From Jeotgalibaca porci (GTDB lineage Bacteria > Bacillota > Bacilli > Lactobacillales > Aerococcaceae): 64,000 nucleotides of DNA. The translations under genes and the position numbers were made by a program. How positions within the stretch are numbered: position 1 is the stretch's first letter; every line of letters begins with the position of its first letter. Under the pieces are notes generated by a model that worked only from the letters and a program-made list of their open reading frames with translations, was not told the DNA's origin and searched no databases. Below are positions 8,202 to 16,973 of the stretch, piece after piece. The DNA lies in assembly GCF_011299095.1 (NCBI RefSeq), contig NZ_CP049889.1:284501-348500 (forward strand). Direction: 5' to 3'.

Positions 8202-9203
8202 TTATTCGCCAATCCAATCACTTGGATCCGTTTGTCCTGGCAAATAATTCATTTTAATTTTAATGTTTTCTTTCGTTAACGTGCGTTTCATCGGTTGTTT
8301 TTTCAACATCAGTTGTTTACCACGTTTGGAGAAAACATGCGAAACATAAGGGAAGTCTTCATCCATCACTAATTCATCCTCGTGCGTGTAGTCGTAGTAA
8401 ATGACATTCACAACCCCTCCGAGAATAAAAACAGCTCCGAGTAAATACAACCAAACCATGAGTACAATAAATACTCCAATCGTGCCAGTTCCTAGCGAAG
8501 CGCCTCCTGCTAAACTGATATATAAAGAAAACAGTTGTGAAATCAACAAGAAGCCAATGGTCGCTACGACAGCACCTGGAAGTGCATATTTGAGCTTCCA
8601 TTTCACATTTGGAACAAAGAAGTAAACGAAAGCCAAAATCATTATCAAGACTGCAAAGGCGATAATCCAACGAACCTGTTCGAACGTTGTAATAATTCCC
8701 AAGATATCAACGGGCAGTAACGATTGAACCAAACCTAGAATTTCGCGTCCAAATACAAAGATAAATGCCACAATCCCCATCAAAAAGACGAGTAAAACGG
8801 CCGTAAGAAATGAAAAAATCCGGGTAATAATAAAGTTTTTTCGCGGTTTTGTATCATACACTTGATTCAGTACATTTTGAAAAACAGAGAACGCTTTTGA
8901 TGCCGGCCATAATGAGAAAATAACCCCAAACGAGATTGCACCGCCGCTTCCGCCACTCAAGTAACCTTCCAAGATAGGCAGAATAACGGTTCCGACCTCG
9001 CTTGGAACTGCCAATTCAACATATTCCAAAATTTGATTGGTTGGTAATGGCAAGAGTGGAATGATATTTGCAAGCGCCAATAGAACCGGGAACAATGCTA
9101 AAAGAATATAGTATGCGAGTTCCGCCGACTGTCTGCCGATTTCGGCTCGTTTAATATGTTTCTGGACAATCTTGATGGTTTCAGAAAAATTCTTTTCTTT
9201 CAA
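8202..9203 (-). CDS. YihY/virulence factor BrkB family membrane protein
   Basis: About 333 aa with six predicted membrane segments. AELAYYILLALFPVLLAL and the SLWPASKAF segment are typical of the YihY/BrkB family (once misnamed RNase BN). A polar basic tail follows the last helix. The cellular function is not known. The TTG at 9203 is preferred with AGAGG about eight bases upstream; the GTG at 9212 is too close to that site. Single-gene unit. Confidence 0.85.
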   Translation of the reverse strand: MKEKNFSETIKIVQKHIKRAEIGRQSAELAYYILLALFPVLLALANIIPLLPLPTNQILEYVELAVPSEVGTVILPILEGYLSGGSGGAISFGVIFSLWPASKAFSVFQNVLNQVYDTKPRKNFIITRIFSFLTAVLLVFLMGIVAFIFVFGREILGLVQSLLPVDILGIITTFEQVRWIIAFAVLIMILAFVYFFVPNVKWKLKYALPGAVVATIGFLLISQLFSLYISLAGGASLGTGTIGVFIVLMVWLYLLGAVFILGGVVNVIYYDYTHEDELVMDEDFPYVSHVFSKRGKQLMLKKQPMKRTLTKENIKIKMNYLPGQTDPSDWIGE

Positions 9204-9272
9204 AGGTACCACCTCTTCCTACTTTTCTACCCCCATCATATCAAAGTAGGAAGCTGTAAAAAAGTAAAACGA

Positions 9273-10304
9273 TTAGTCCTTTATTTTTACAATCCAACCT
9301 TCAGGCGCTTCCAAATCACCGAACTGAATCGCGGTCAATGTTCGGTACAATTCATACGTCACAGGTCCCACTTCTGTTTCTGAATAGAAAACATGGAAGT
9401 CCTCTCCGTTTTGGATGCCCCCGATTGGTGAAATAACTGCCGCTGTTCCACAGGCACCCGCTTCCTTGAACATTCCCAACTGATCCAGATAGACATCGCC
9501 TTCAGAAACTTTCATACCCAGATGATGTTCAGCTAAATAAAGCAATGAGTACTTGGTAATACTCGGTAAGATGGATGGTGAATACGGCGTAACGAATACG
9601 TCATCATGTGTGATTGCGAAAAAGTTGGCAGAACCTACCTCTTCTATTTTCGTATGCGTCGCAGGGTCTAAGTAAATACAATCACTAAACTGACGTTGAT
9701 GCGCTAAATGACCCGGCATTAAACTGGATGCATAGTTTCCGCCTACTTTGGCAGCACCTGTTCCATGCGGCGCCGCACGGTCATAGTCCGACACAATGAA
9801 ATTCGTCGGTGTCAGTCCTCCTTTAAAATACGGTCCTACCGGCATAACAAAGATTGAAAAAATATATTCCGCTGCCGGCTTCACACCTATGTTCTCGCCG
9901 ACACCAATCATATACGGGCGAATATATAAAGTTGAACCTGATTCATAAGGCGGAACCCACGATTCATTCGCTTTTACAACCGCCTTAACCGCTTCGACAA
10001 ATTGGTCGACTGGATAATCTGGCATCATTAAGCGTTGGCAACTTTTGGCCATCCGCTTCGCATTTTCCTCGGGACGGAATAATTGAATGTCTCCCTCTTT
10101 TGTCCGATAAGCCTTCATGCCTTCAAAAACTTGCTGCCCATAGTGAAGAGCCGTTGAGCCTTGATTAATCGTCACCGTATTGCCTGAATCAAGACTTCCT
10201 GTGTCCCACTGGCCATCTTTCCAGTAACTAATAAAACGGTAATCTGTATCCATATAAGTAAAGCCCAAATTAGACCAATCTAAATTTTGTAGTGTCTTTT
10301 TCAC
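9273..10304 (-). CDS. ilvE: Branched-chain amino acid aminotransferase
   Basis: About 343 aa, class IV PLP enzyme. GAAKVGGNYA carries the PLP-binding lysine, and LHYGQQVFEGMKAYR and GTAAVISPIG are conserved in the BCAT-2 group. It interconverts valine, leucine and isoleucine with their 2-oxo acids using glutamate/2-oxoglutarate in the cytoplasm. The GTG at 10304 has GGAGG eight bases upstream; the frame could begin at 10319, but that codon overlaps the ribosome site. The long upstream leader carries a leader peptide rich in Val/Ile/Leu codons and a terminator, so attenuation by branched-chain amino acids is likely. Confidence 0.9.
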   Translation of the reverse strand: MKKTLQNLDWSNLGFTYMDTDYRFISYWKDGQWDTGSLDSGNTVTINQGSTALHYGQQVFEGMKAYRTKEGDIQLFRPEENAKRMAKSCQRLMMPDYPVDQFVEAVKAVVKANESWVPPYESGSTLYIRPYMIGVGENIGVKPAAEYIFSIFVMPVGPYFKGGLTPTNFIVSDYDRAAPHGTGAAKVGGNYASSLMPGHLAHQRQFSDCIYLDPATHTKIEEVGSANFFAITHDDVFVTPYSPSILPSITKYSLLYLAEHHLGMKVSEGDVYLDQLGMFKEAGACGTAAVISPIGGIQNGEDFHVFYSETEVGPVTYELYRTLTAIQFGDLEAPEGWIVKIKD

Positions 10305-10324
10305 ATGTATCGCCTCCACTTTTT

Positions 10325-10492
10325 CTATCGGACAGAAAGTGCCCTATCACCAAAAGAAATTTTCTTTTTCGCATAAAGAATTTTATTTACACCTAATGTG
10401 ATTAAAACGGGTAGAACGGCACCACATAAGAAATAAACATAGCCGTTATTGTTGATTATAAACAATGAAGCAACCAATGAACAGAAGCCCAT
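10325..10492 (-). pseudogene. Possible remnant of a membrane protein, 55 codons
   Basis: An open frame between the attenuator and ilvE would encode a hydrophobic 55-aa peptide containing YFLCGAVLPVLITLG and a basic tail. It has no good ribosome site and looks like the C-terminal end of a multi-span membrane protein whose front is lost. I do not recognise the family. Confidence 0.3.
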
Positions 10493-10533
10493 CCATCACT
10501 CTCTATTCCATTTTCTTTTCAAAAAAAACGAAT

Positions 10534-10564
10534 AAAAAAAGAGCCATCTCCGTTAGATAGGCTC
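10534..10564 (-). terminator. Attenuator terminator in ilvE leader
   Basis: On the minus strand GAGCC-TATCT-AACGG-AGAT-GGCTC forms a strong hairpin followed by seven T. It lies between the leader peptide and ilvE, so it can stop transcription before ilvE. The GAGCC within the last leader codons could compete for its 3' arm, giving a possible anti-terminator. Confidence 0.8.
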
Positions 10565-10596
10565 AATCGTCTAAAGAGCACCCATGAATGACGAAT

Positions 10597-10633
10597 AGGA
10601 TTCTTATTTTGCTGGTTAGCAAATTAGAATCCT
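10597..10633 (-). promoter_or_regulatory. Leader hairpin overlapping the leader-peptide stop
   Basis: AGGATTCTAATTTGCT pairs almost perfectly with AGCAAAATAAGAATCCT across a four-base loop. It begins at the stop codon of the leader peptide, where a stalled ribosome would prevent it folding. It probably acts as the pause or switch helix of the attenuator. Confidence 0.65.
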
Positions 10634-10727
10634 AAGGCTCGACTAAAATGATGACTGAAGAAGATGGTGAAAATGATGGGTAAACATATCGTGTATTTAT
10701 CATTGCCTTAGTCGCTTTTTTCATCAT
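10632..10727 (-). CDS. Leader peptide for branched-chain amino acid attenuation
   Basis: 31 codons with an excellent ribosome site (GAGGGGAAG) before ATG ATG. Near its end the peptide reads SSSVIILVEP: five consecutive branched-chain codons (GTC ATC ATT TTA GTC) just before the stop. A stable hairpin overlaps the stop and a terminator follows 70 bp on, before ilvE. This is the classic architecture of ilv-type leader peptides: ribosome stalling at scarce Val/Ile/Leu tRNAs would favour read-through. Function is inferred from layout. Confidence 0.7.
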   Translation of the reverse strand: MMKKATKAMINTRYVYPSFSPSSSVIILVEP

Positions 10728-10771
10728 TTTCACTTCCCCTCTTGTCAGCTTTGATTTAAGATTACGTTGTT

Positions 10772-10800
10772 ATTCTAACGATTAAATGAGAATAAGTCAA
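10772..10800 (-). promoter_or_regulatory. SigmaA-type promoter of the ilvE leader
   Basis: TTGACT, 17-base spacer, TAGAAT on the minus strand. It is about 45 bp upstream of the leader-peptide start and downstream of the preceding gene's terminator. Confidence 0.75.
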
Positions 10801-10880
10801 TCATTTTATAACGTTACTTTAATATTAATAGCGTTATTTTAACTTAAACTTTTTTGCGAACGTTATCATAGCCGCATGAA

Positions 10881-10921
10881 AAAAGACGGATAAAAGTCTC
10901 TATACGACCTTATCCGTCTTT
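10881..10921 (-). terminator. Terminator after UPF0316 gene
   Basis: AAAGACGGATAA pairs with TTATCCGTCTTT just after the stop of the gene at 10934. Confidence 0.85.
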
Positions 10922-10933
10922 CAATAATAGCTT

Positions 10934-11452
10934 TTATTTTTGGACGCGTTTTGACCAGAAGCCACCGTGAACATATTTCGGATCAGATGAAAATACGAAA
11001 GCCTTTTCGTCTATTTCTAAAATCTGACTCACTAAATGACGCTCTTTCTTACGAGTGGCCAAAACATTTAAGACCACACGATTGCCTTGGCGGCCTTTTG
11101 CCTGAATAATAGTAACGCCGTAACCTTCTTCCCACAGCCTTTCAGCCATACGGTTGTCTGAATCTGAAGTCATGACCGTCACCATCGTATAACCAAGTGC
11201 TAACCAGTCTTCAATTTTGATTCCGAGCGCGATACCAACCCCGTATCCAATCGCATACGAAGCTAAATTAAGCGGGTTATCCAAGCTACTCATTACAATA
11301 CTTAGTCCCGTTACGTAAATAACAATTTCGACCATACTGATAAGTGGCGCCAATACACGGTAGCCCTTCATCGTCAGCATCAAGCGGATAGTACTTAACG
11401 TAACGTAAACAAAACTAATCAAGAAAATTTGTAAAATTAAACCGATATTCAA
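10934..11452 (-). CDS. UPF0316 (DUF5698/DUF2179) membrane protein
   Basis: 172 aa. Three membrane helices fill the N-terminal half (residues about 5-90, with YVTLSTIRLMLTMKG and GYGVGIALGIKIEDWLALG). A soluble DUF2179-type domain follows (EEGYGVTIIQAKGRQGNR and LVSQILEIDEKAFV), giving the full UPF0316/YebE architecture. The function is unknown; DUF2179 domains are suspected ligand sensors. It starts at TTG 11452 with AAGGAG seven bases upstream. The lipoprotein gene just upstream probably shares its transcript. Confidence 0.85.
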   Translation of the reverse strand: MNIGLILQIFLISFVYVTLSTIRLMLTMKGYRVLAPLISMVEIVIYVTGLSIVMSSLDNPLNLASYAIGYGVGIALGIKIEDWLALGYTMVTVMTSDSDNRMAERLWEEGYGVTIIQAKGRQGNRVVLNVLATRKKERHLVSQILEIDEKAFVFSSDPKYVHGGFWSKRVQK

Positions 11453-11463
11453 ATTAACACTCC

Positions 11464-11910
11464 TTATTCAGCCGGGAAATCAACGTACTCGCCCGTAAGC
11501 ATATCCATTTCTTGAACGTTTTCTGTTGCATCATCGTACTTGAACATCCCAACCATGTTCGCAACTTCTTCGTTGTCTTCCCGGATATTTACAGTCACGA
11601 CATCACCTTCTACAGGTTCGATGATATACATATAGCCTTCTTCTTCAGTATAACCCGTCACACTTGCAATGGTTGTTAAGGCGCGCTCAATTAAAGCCGC
11701 TTCATCTTCATTCATTTGCGTGTTGGATTCAACTTCTGATGTTTCTACTTCAGAACTGACAACCTCTTCACTTGATTCAACCGATTCAACGATTTCAGAT
11801 TGGCTTTCAACAACAGAATCTGTTTCTGCTCCTTGCTCCAAAGTGCCGCCACAAGCAGCCAATAAAAATGTTGTCATTAATAAAATGGATCCTTTTTTCA
11901 TCATATGCAT
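11464..11910 (-). CDS. Putative lipoprotein
   Basis: 148 aa with a type II signal peptide. The lipobox is LLAAC near residue 20, followed by an acidic Ser/Glu/Val low-complexity linker and a small C-terminal domain of about 75 residues (ALIERALTTIASVTGY onward). It should be anchored on the outer face of the membrane. I do not recognise a named family for the C-terminal domain. AGGTAGGA supports the start. It lies 11 bp upstream of the UPF0316 gene. Confidence 0.75.
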   Translation of the reverse strand: MHMMKKGSILLMTTFLLAACGGTLEQGAETDSVVESQSEIVESVESSEEVVSSEVETSEVESNTQMNEDEAALIERALTTIASVTGYTEEEGYMYIIEPVEGDVVTVNIREDNEEVANMVGMFKYDDATENVQEMDMLTGEYVDFPAE

Positions 11911-11960
11911 TTATAGGTCCTACCTTCCAAAGATTTTATTTTCATTATACACCAAGTTCT

Positions 11961-12872
11961 TTAATTTGTTTCTGTAAATTCTCTTAAGTCGAATTCCGAA
12001 ACATTTACGGGACCACGCATAATTTGACGCATAATCCGTAAGTTTCCATCTTTATCGCTTTGAACATGCCAACGAACGAGTTGAATCTCTTCACCGACTA
12101 ATTCTAAAGCCGTAATAATGGTCGGATAAACACAACAGCCGATATTAAAATAAGGCAGGGCATCCTTTTTAGGAAATTTAAACCGGTGTGTATGCCCACA
12201 AATCAACATTTTTTTATTCTCCGCAATCCACTTCGAATAATTTTTCTCGATTTTATGACGTCGGTTAATATTTTTTACCGGACTGGATGGGTTCCGAATC
12301 CCGAAGGCATGTAGAAAACGCCAGAAATATTTAAGCGACAACATCGTTAAACGCCAAAATTGATCATTGGGCGCATCCCCTTGGTGACCATGAACCGTCA
12401 GAATCTCTTGCCCCGTTTTTTCATTTTTTAGCACCAATGCTTCAATGGGCTTTAAATCGGGCAAGAAATCAAAGAACGTATCATGGTATTCATCATAGTT
12501 GGTATAGTAATGTTTTTCGACATAGGCAGGGTTTTTCAAATAAATATTGTGATTTCCCCACATCATAATCAATCGATCGTCATCGTAAAACTTTTTGATG
12601 GTCGAAAACACACCGGGATGTGCATTTTTGATATGCTTAAAATCTTGATATTCCCAAAGCTCGTCTCCGTCTCCCGCTTCTACATAGACAAAATCGTTTT
12701 GATAGTAGTAATCAAGGGCATACTGAAAAATATTCCTGTTTCGCGTAAATTCATCTGATAAACTGCCATCTCCGCGATGATGATCACTGATAAAAACGTA
12801 TTTTGTTTCTTCATTAAACTCTTTGACTGTGGCACCTTCATAAGCGCCGGTTAACCTTCGTTTAGTAAACAT
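11961..12872 (-). CDS. Metallophosphoesterase family protein
   Basis: About 303 aa. Calcineurin-like motifs are visible in order: FISDHHRGDGS, EAGDGDELWEY, MWGNHN, VHGHQGD and CGHTHRFKFP, which supply the two-metal site. The general activity is hydrolysis of phosphoesters; the substrate is unknown (UDP-sugar, nucleotide or lipid phosphatases share these motifs). The start at 12872 follows AGGAG by seven bases; the longer frame to 12917 lacks a ribosome site. It is probably its own unit upstream of the lipoprotein. Confidence 0.82.
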   Translation of the reverse strand: MFTKRRLTGAYEGATVKEFNEETKYVFISDHHRGDGSLSDEFTRNRNIFQYALDYYYQNDFVYVEAGDGDELWEYQDFKHIKNAHPGVFSTIKKFYDDDRLIMMWGNHNIYLKNPAYVEKHYYTNYDEYHDTFFDFLPDLKPIEALVLKNEKTGQEILTVHGHQGDAPNDQFWRLTMLSLKYFWRFLHAFGIRNPSSPVKNINRRHKIEKNYSKWIAENKKMLICGHTHRFKFPKKDALPYFNIGCCVYPTIITALELVGEEIQLVRWHVQSDKDGNLRIMRQIMRGPVNVSEFDLREFTETN

Positions 12873-13080
12873 ATTCTCACTCCTATATGTTTCCTTGTTA
12901 GTAATAGTATACTTCAAACAGTCAAAATTCCCAAAAATTTCCGTTTATCCAGCAGGATTTGAGGCTCGGAAAGCAATACAAAGACTTTTTTATTTATCTA
13001 ACAGGCTCGGTTTATACATCAGGTAAGTAATGCCCACAGACAGCGTAAGTGGAGGGTATGTGTTCGAGGGGCGCGGCGGC
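12873..13080. other. Intergenic, no feature recognised
   Basis: No gene or clear signal in this part. It leads into the tandem repeat at 13081. The GC-rich patch near 13070 (GGGGCGCGGCGGCG) stands out but I cannot assign it. Confidence 0.4.
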
Positions 13081-13220
13081 GTGCAAAGGTTAATTGATTT
13101 AGGCTGACTTTTGCACGCTTTTGCGATAAAGAGTGCAAGAGTTGGCATTTTTTAACTGACCTTTGCACCTTTTTGAAGTTTTTAGTGCAAAAGTCTTCAC
13201 TATTTAACTGACCTTTGCAC
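13081..13220. repeat. Three 36-bp stem-loop repeats with exact 16-bp spacers
   Basis: Copies lie at 13081-13116, 13133-13168 and 13185-13220, an exact period of 52 bp. Each begins GTGCAA and ends TTTGCAC, so each is itself an imperfect inverted repeat. The last two share TTTAACTGACCTTTGCAC. Spacers are 16 bp and dissimilar. The array sits in the gap between the metallophosphoesterase and the FetB-like gene. Confidence 0.85.
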
Positions 13221-13272
13221 GTCTACACTGAATGACGTGCTCCCAGAAACTTATAAAATCCTCTACTATTAA

Positions 13273-13310
13273 GAAAAGAGTAATCAGGAAATTTCCCCGA
13301 CCACTCTTTT
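13273..13310. terminator. Terminator after fetB-like gene
   Basis: AAAAGAGT pairs with ACTCTTTT around an AT-rich loop, directly after the stop at 13316. Confidence 0.7.
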
Positions 13311-13315
13311 ACCCT

Positions 13316-14080
13316 TTAATGGCTAATAAGTTGTGTTTGATCATTAAAATAACTGCGGTAAGCTAAATAACTTGAAATCATTGTCGAAAATGCGGTCGTC
13401 GCTATCATCATAAACATGACCACAATTTGGTAACGAATCGCTTCAGTCGGATTAACGCCCGCAAACATCAACCCTGACATCATTCCCGGCAAACTGACGA
13501 GACCGACCGTTTTTGTACTATCGATGGATGGCGCCAAAGCTGACTTGATACTTTCACGGATAATGGTTTTAGAAGCTTGGTTAGCAGTTGCCCCCAAGGC
13601 CAACCGTTCCAATACTTGCTGACGCTGATCTGTATATTTAGAATGCATCGTACGATACCCGACGCCAATCGCTGTCATAGCACTACTCGCAAGCATCCCC
13701 GTAATCGGCACAACCTGCGACGGTGTCCATTTCAAAGCACCGGAAAGTAAAAGGACGAGGAGTGAAACCAACGTACCTACGCCAATCGCTGCCAGTGATA
13801 TTTTAAATGCATGTTTAATTTTATTGGCACGAAGCGAAGCATGATAAGCTGCATTCGTAATGATAAATAATACCATCGTTGATGTAATAATAATATTATC
13901 CAGTTCAAAAATATAACCTAACACGTATCCAATAATAAATAGCTGTATAACCGCGCGAACTGCGGCAATCAAAATGTCTTTCCCGAGTTCAAGCTTTTCT
14001 TTGTAATCAATAATAAGTGCGATGACAATTAAAAATCCGGTCATTGCCAGAGATAAATTAGAAATAGATAAATCAGTCAT
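13316..14080 (-). CDS. fetB: ABC transporter permease, FetB/YbbM family (UPF0014)
   Basis: 254 aa with about seven membrane segments. GMLASSAMTAIGVGYRTM and VGLVSLPGMMSGLMFAGVNPTEAIRYQ are signatures of UPF0014. In E. coli, FetAB exports iron under stress; the substrate here is inferred from that family. The start overlaps the end of the ATPase gene by eight bases, showing tight coupling. It is the last gene before the island boundary repeat. Confidence 0.85.
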   Translation of the reverse strand: MTDLSISNLSLAMTGFLIVIALIIDYKEKLELGKDILIAAVRAVIQLFIIGYVLGYIFELDNIIITSTMVLFIITNAAYHASLRANKIKHAFKISLAAIGVGTLVSLLVLLLSGALKWTPSQVVPITGMLASSAMTAIGVGYRTMHSKYTDQRQQVLERLALGATANQASKTIIRESIKSALAPSIDSTKTVGLVSLPGMMSGLMFAGVNPTEAIRYQIVVMFMMIATTAFSTMISSYLAYRSYFNDQTQLISH

Positions 14081-14729
14081 GACTCACGTCCTCCAATCGT
14101 CCTTCCTTCATTTCAATTGTTTTGGCAGCGTCATTAATTTCATCCGTATTATGCGTAACCCAAAGCACAGTAATCTTATTTTCTCGATTCAACCGCAGAA
14201 TCGCTTCGCTGATGACCTTGCGATTTTCTGCATCCAAGGCACTCGTCACTTCATCCAACAACAAGACCTCCGGAGTAAACAGAACATTACGAATTAACGC
14301 TACACGTTGTTTTTCCCCACCCGAAAGTTCTGTTATTTTTTGATCCAAATACTGCTTTGACAACATCACTTTGTCTAATAACGCAATCGCTCTTTCCCGA
14401 TCAAACGGTTCGTTTCTAATTTCGTACGGAAACATCAAATTATCCGCAACCGTTGTTCCAAATAAGGCCGCATTCTGAAAACTATACGAAACCTCTTTCC
14501 GATAGTCGGTGATTTCATACTCCGAAAGTGGCTTTCCTTTGTAGATGATTTCCCCTGCTGAAGGATTCATAATCGCCGCCAATAGTTTCAACAACGTGCT
14601 CTTCCCGCTGCCTGAAGGTCCTTTAATAGTTAAAAAATCACCCTTTTGAATCTTAAACGAAATATCCTTTAATATCTCCTTCTCACCCACTGAAAAAGAT
14701 AAATGCTTTACTTCTAAAATGCTGTTCAT
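14073..14729 (-). CDS. fetA: ABC transporter ATP-binding protein, FetA-like
   Basis: About 218 aa, a single ABC domain. Walker A is GPSGSGKST, the Q-loop is SFQNAAL, the signature is LSGGEKQRVAL, Walker B is VLLLDEVTSALD and the H-loop is WVTHN. It powers the adjacent FetB-like permease from the cytoplasmic side. The ATG at 14729 is chosen for the GGGGG ribosome site; six more upstream codons are open. Its promoter should lie in the 100 bp before the island edge at 14827. Confidence 0.85.
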   Translation of the reverse strand: MNSILEVKHLSFSVGEKEILKDISFKIQKGDFLTIKGPSGSGKSTLLKLLAAIMNPSAGEIIYKGKPLSEYEITDYRKEVSYSFQNAALFGTTVADNLMFPYEIRNEPFDRERAIALLDKVMLSKQYLDQKITELSGGEKQRVALIRNVLFTPEVLLLDEVTSALDAENRKVISEAILRLNRENKITVLWVTHNTDEINDAAKTIEMKEGRLEDVSHD

Positions 14730-14826
14730 GCAACCCCCTACTTTCATATGCTCTGCTTACTATTATACATTATAATTATTATAATCTAGAGGGATATGCT
14801 TACGAATATAAAAAAGCCCAGAAACG

Positions 14827-14886
14827 AATCTGACTACTGTCAAATCAACGTTTCTAAGCTTCTTCTATTTATCTCTTATGGAGATG
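14827..14886. repeat. Island boundary direct repeat, distal copy (putative att site)
   Basis: This 60-bp stretch is repeated almost base for base at 41535-41595, at the 3' end of ssrA. It reads AATCTGACTACTGTCAAATC at one end and CTTATGGAGATG at the other, with differences only in a short central patch including one indel. The end CTTATGGAGATG corresponds to the last bases of tmRNA; beyond it the sequence does not match ssrA. It therefore marks the far junction of an element inserted at ssrA. Confidence 0.85.
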
Positions 14887-15028
14887 AGGGGGATCACCTT
14901 ATCCCCTTCACCTCAACGTTTATAGCTATATAGTAATGGTTTTGGTAATGGTTCAGACTAAATTTTCACGCATACGCCTATGTTTTACGGATAAAACTAC
15001 AAATTATATTAATATAATTTTAACCTCG
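14887..15028. other. Island edge without a gene
   Basis: This contains a short GGGGATCACCTTATCCCC hairpin next to the distal repeat and AT-rich sequence up to the helicase stop. I see no integrase remnant here that I could defend. Confidence 0.4.
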
Positions 15029-16973
15029 TTAATTATCAACATTTATTATCTCGTCTATACTTAGAACGTTATCTTCCCCAAAAAGTTCTCTCATTTTTTT
15101 TAACACTATTTCCTTAGAGAGAATATCTAGCTCCATATATACTACTAATTCTCTTTTTGCTCTTGTTACACAAACATAGAGCAACTTTTCTGTTCTTTCC
15201 TTGATGCTTTCTTTAGCAGTGCCTAGAAAATACTTATGAAAATTATATTTATTCCAACCTCCATTGTCAAGTACAACTAATACATTATTATATTCACTAC
15301 CTTTAACACTATGTTGGGTGGCAAATGGTAAATAATCTTTCTGATACTCAATTGATTTATTATACTCTTGGAAGGAAATAGACTTAACTCTCTCCCACAA
15401 GTAGTAACCCCTCCCATTAATAAAGCTATTAAATCCGTCTTTTTTATGTACTAAATCATTCTCTAAGGCATATTTAAGTATTTCTTCGATAGATTTCATT
15501 TCTGAAATAGAATTTATTAATTTATTCATAATAGCAGTGAGCATTTGTTTATCTTTTATTGATTTAATTTGGTATGTACATTTTCTCAAAAAACCATTAA
15601 TATTGTTATTTATATAAAGTTCTATTATTTCATATAAATCATCTAACTGTCTTAGAATTGGATCTCTTGATGTTGATGCTTTATGTGTATTAGTTAGACC
15701 ATCGTATTTATAACTTAATAATGAATCTTGATTCACAATTTGTTTTTTAACTTTGCCCCACGGTAAGTCGAGAATAATATTCAATTTATTTATATGCTCA
15801 GATTGTGCAACTTCATATAAATTACCACGATTCCTATTTTCAAAAATATTATTATTTTCTACTGCTAATTGTTTAAAAGTCTTTTCATCATCAAGCTCTA
15901 TTTCATCAAGATTTTTAATTTTATTTACCAATTCTTTAATAGGATCTTTGTAATATAAGTTGTAAAAAGTACTGAACCCTGACTTTTCAGCATTAATTGA
16001 GTGAGTCAACCAAAGTTCTTTTGTCTCCTTATCGTTAAAATTCCAAGAAGAAAATATTTCAGCATTTTCTTTTGCCTTATCTAAGCATTTAAAAGGCTCA
16101 CTTTTATCTGTCAATGAATTTGAATATAAAAAAGTGACTCTTCCTTCCCTTATTTTGTCATGTTTCATATTTGGAGCATTTAAATCATCGGAAGCTTTTT
16201 GTATTAAACCATCATTTCTCAACTGATTACTTAACTTAATAACTTTAGAGGGATTGCGGCGATTTTGCTTTTTGTAAACTTTTTTTAAACCTTTAACCTC
16301 TATATCTCCTACGCCATTGTCATAAATAGATTGCATCGAATCACCAAAAAATCCAACTACACATTTTTTTTTTGCTTTTTTTAATATGTTTTAATAGTAT
16401 TCGAACAACTTGTGGAGCTGTATCTTGGTATTCATCAATTAGAATTAATTGAGCTGTATCTTTCAAAACATCGCATAATTTTTTATATTTTTCGAACATT
16501 TTTTCTGCTAATATCAAAACATGATCATGTGTAACAGTACTATCTTGACCAGTTACTATATTGTAATACTCATCATAATTGATTTTAAAATTCCCAAAAT
16601 AGGTATTATCAATTTCATTAATGCCTTTTGGTAATCTAAATATCTTTTCATCATCATCGTTAATGAGCTCAACTAGTGTACTTTTTATTTCACCTTGAAA
16701 TCTTTTTAAAATATCCCATAAGAATTCATGAATAGTTGAAACATATAATCTTTCATTACTTATACGGTCCTCAATTTCATATACAGCATTATTTGTATAT
16801 GTGATACAAACTATTGGCATATTACTATATTTAATCTTAACTTGATGGATAAGGGATATTAAAGAATAAGTTTTTCCACTACCAGCTCCACCTGTTAATA
16901 TAAAATTGTCACCATTCTTAATGTATTCTAGAGCCTGTTTAACTTCAGGCTCTATTAATATTTCCTTAACCAT
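15029..16973 (-). pseudogene. GajB-like UvrD-family helicase, split by a frameshift in A10
   Basis: The first part (16341-16973) has TGGAGSGKTYS (Walker A, residues 27-37) and LILIDEYQDTAP (Walker B). It ends abruptly after a run of ten A (16364-16373). In the neighbouring frame the sequence directly after the run reads CVVGFFGDSMQSIYDN, the UvrD motif III that should follow. The rest (to 15029) has HSVKGSEYNNVLVV and LLYVCVTRAKREL (motifs V and VI). Removing one A restores a protein of about 648 aa. The start overlaps the upstream OLD-nuclease gene by 19 bp and has GAAGAGGGG. In Gabija this partner senses nucleotide and DNA state. It may be a decayed gene, phase-variable, rescued by slippage or a sequencing error. 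Confidence 0.8.

Noticed and set aside
10320-10930. T-box riboswitch before ilvE
   Set aside because: No T-box bulge sequence or specifier stem was found. The leader peptide with Val/Ile/Leu codons explains the terminator better.
13081-13220. CRISPR array
   Set aside because: Only three divergent 36-bp units with 16-bp spacers, each unit palindromic from end to end, and no cas genes in the window.
14870-14900. Second tmRNA 3' end
   Set aside because: The match to ssrA ends after GGAGATG; the T arm is absent, so it is only the repeat copy.
14887-15028. Integrase gene or its remnant at the island edge
   Set aside because: Short frames on both strands show no recombinase motifs (no R..H-x-x-R..Y set).
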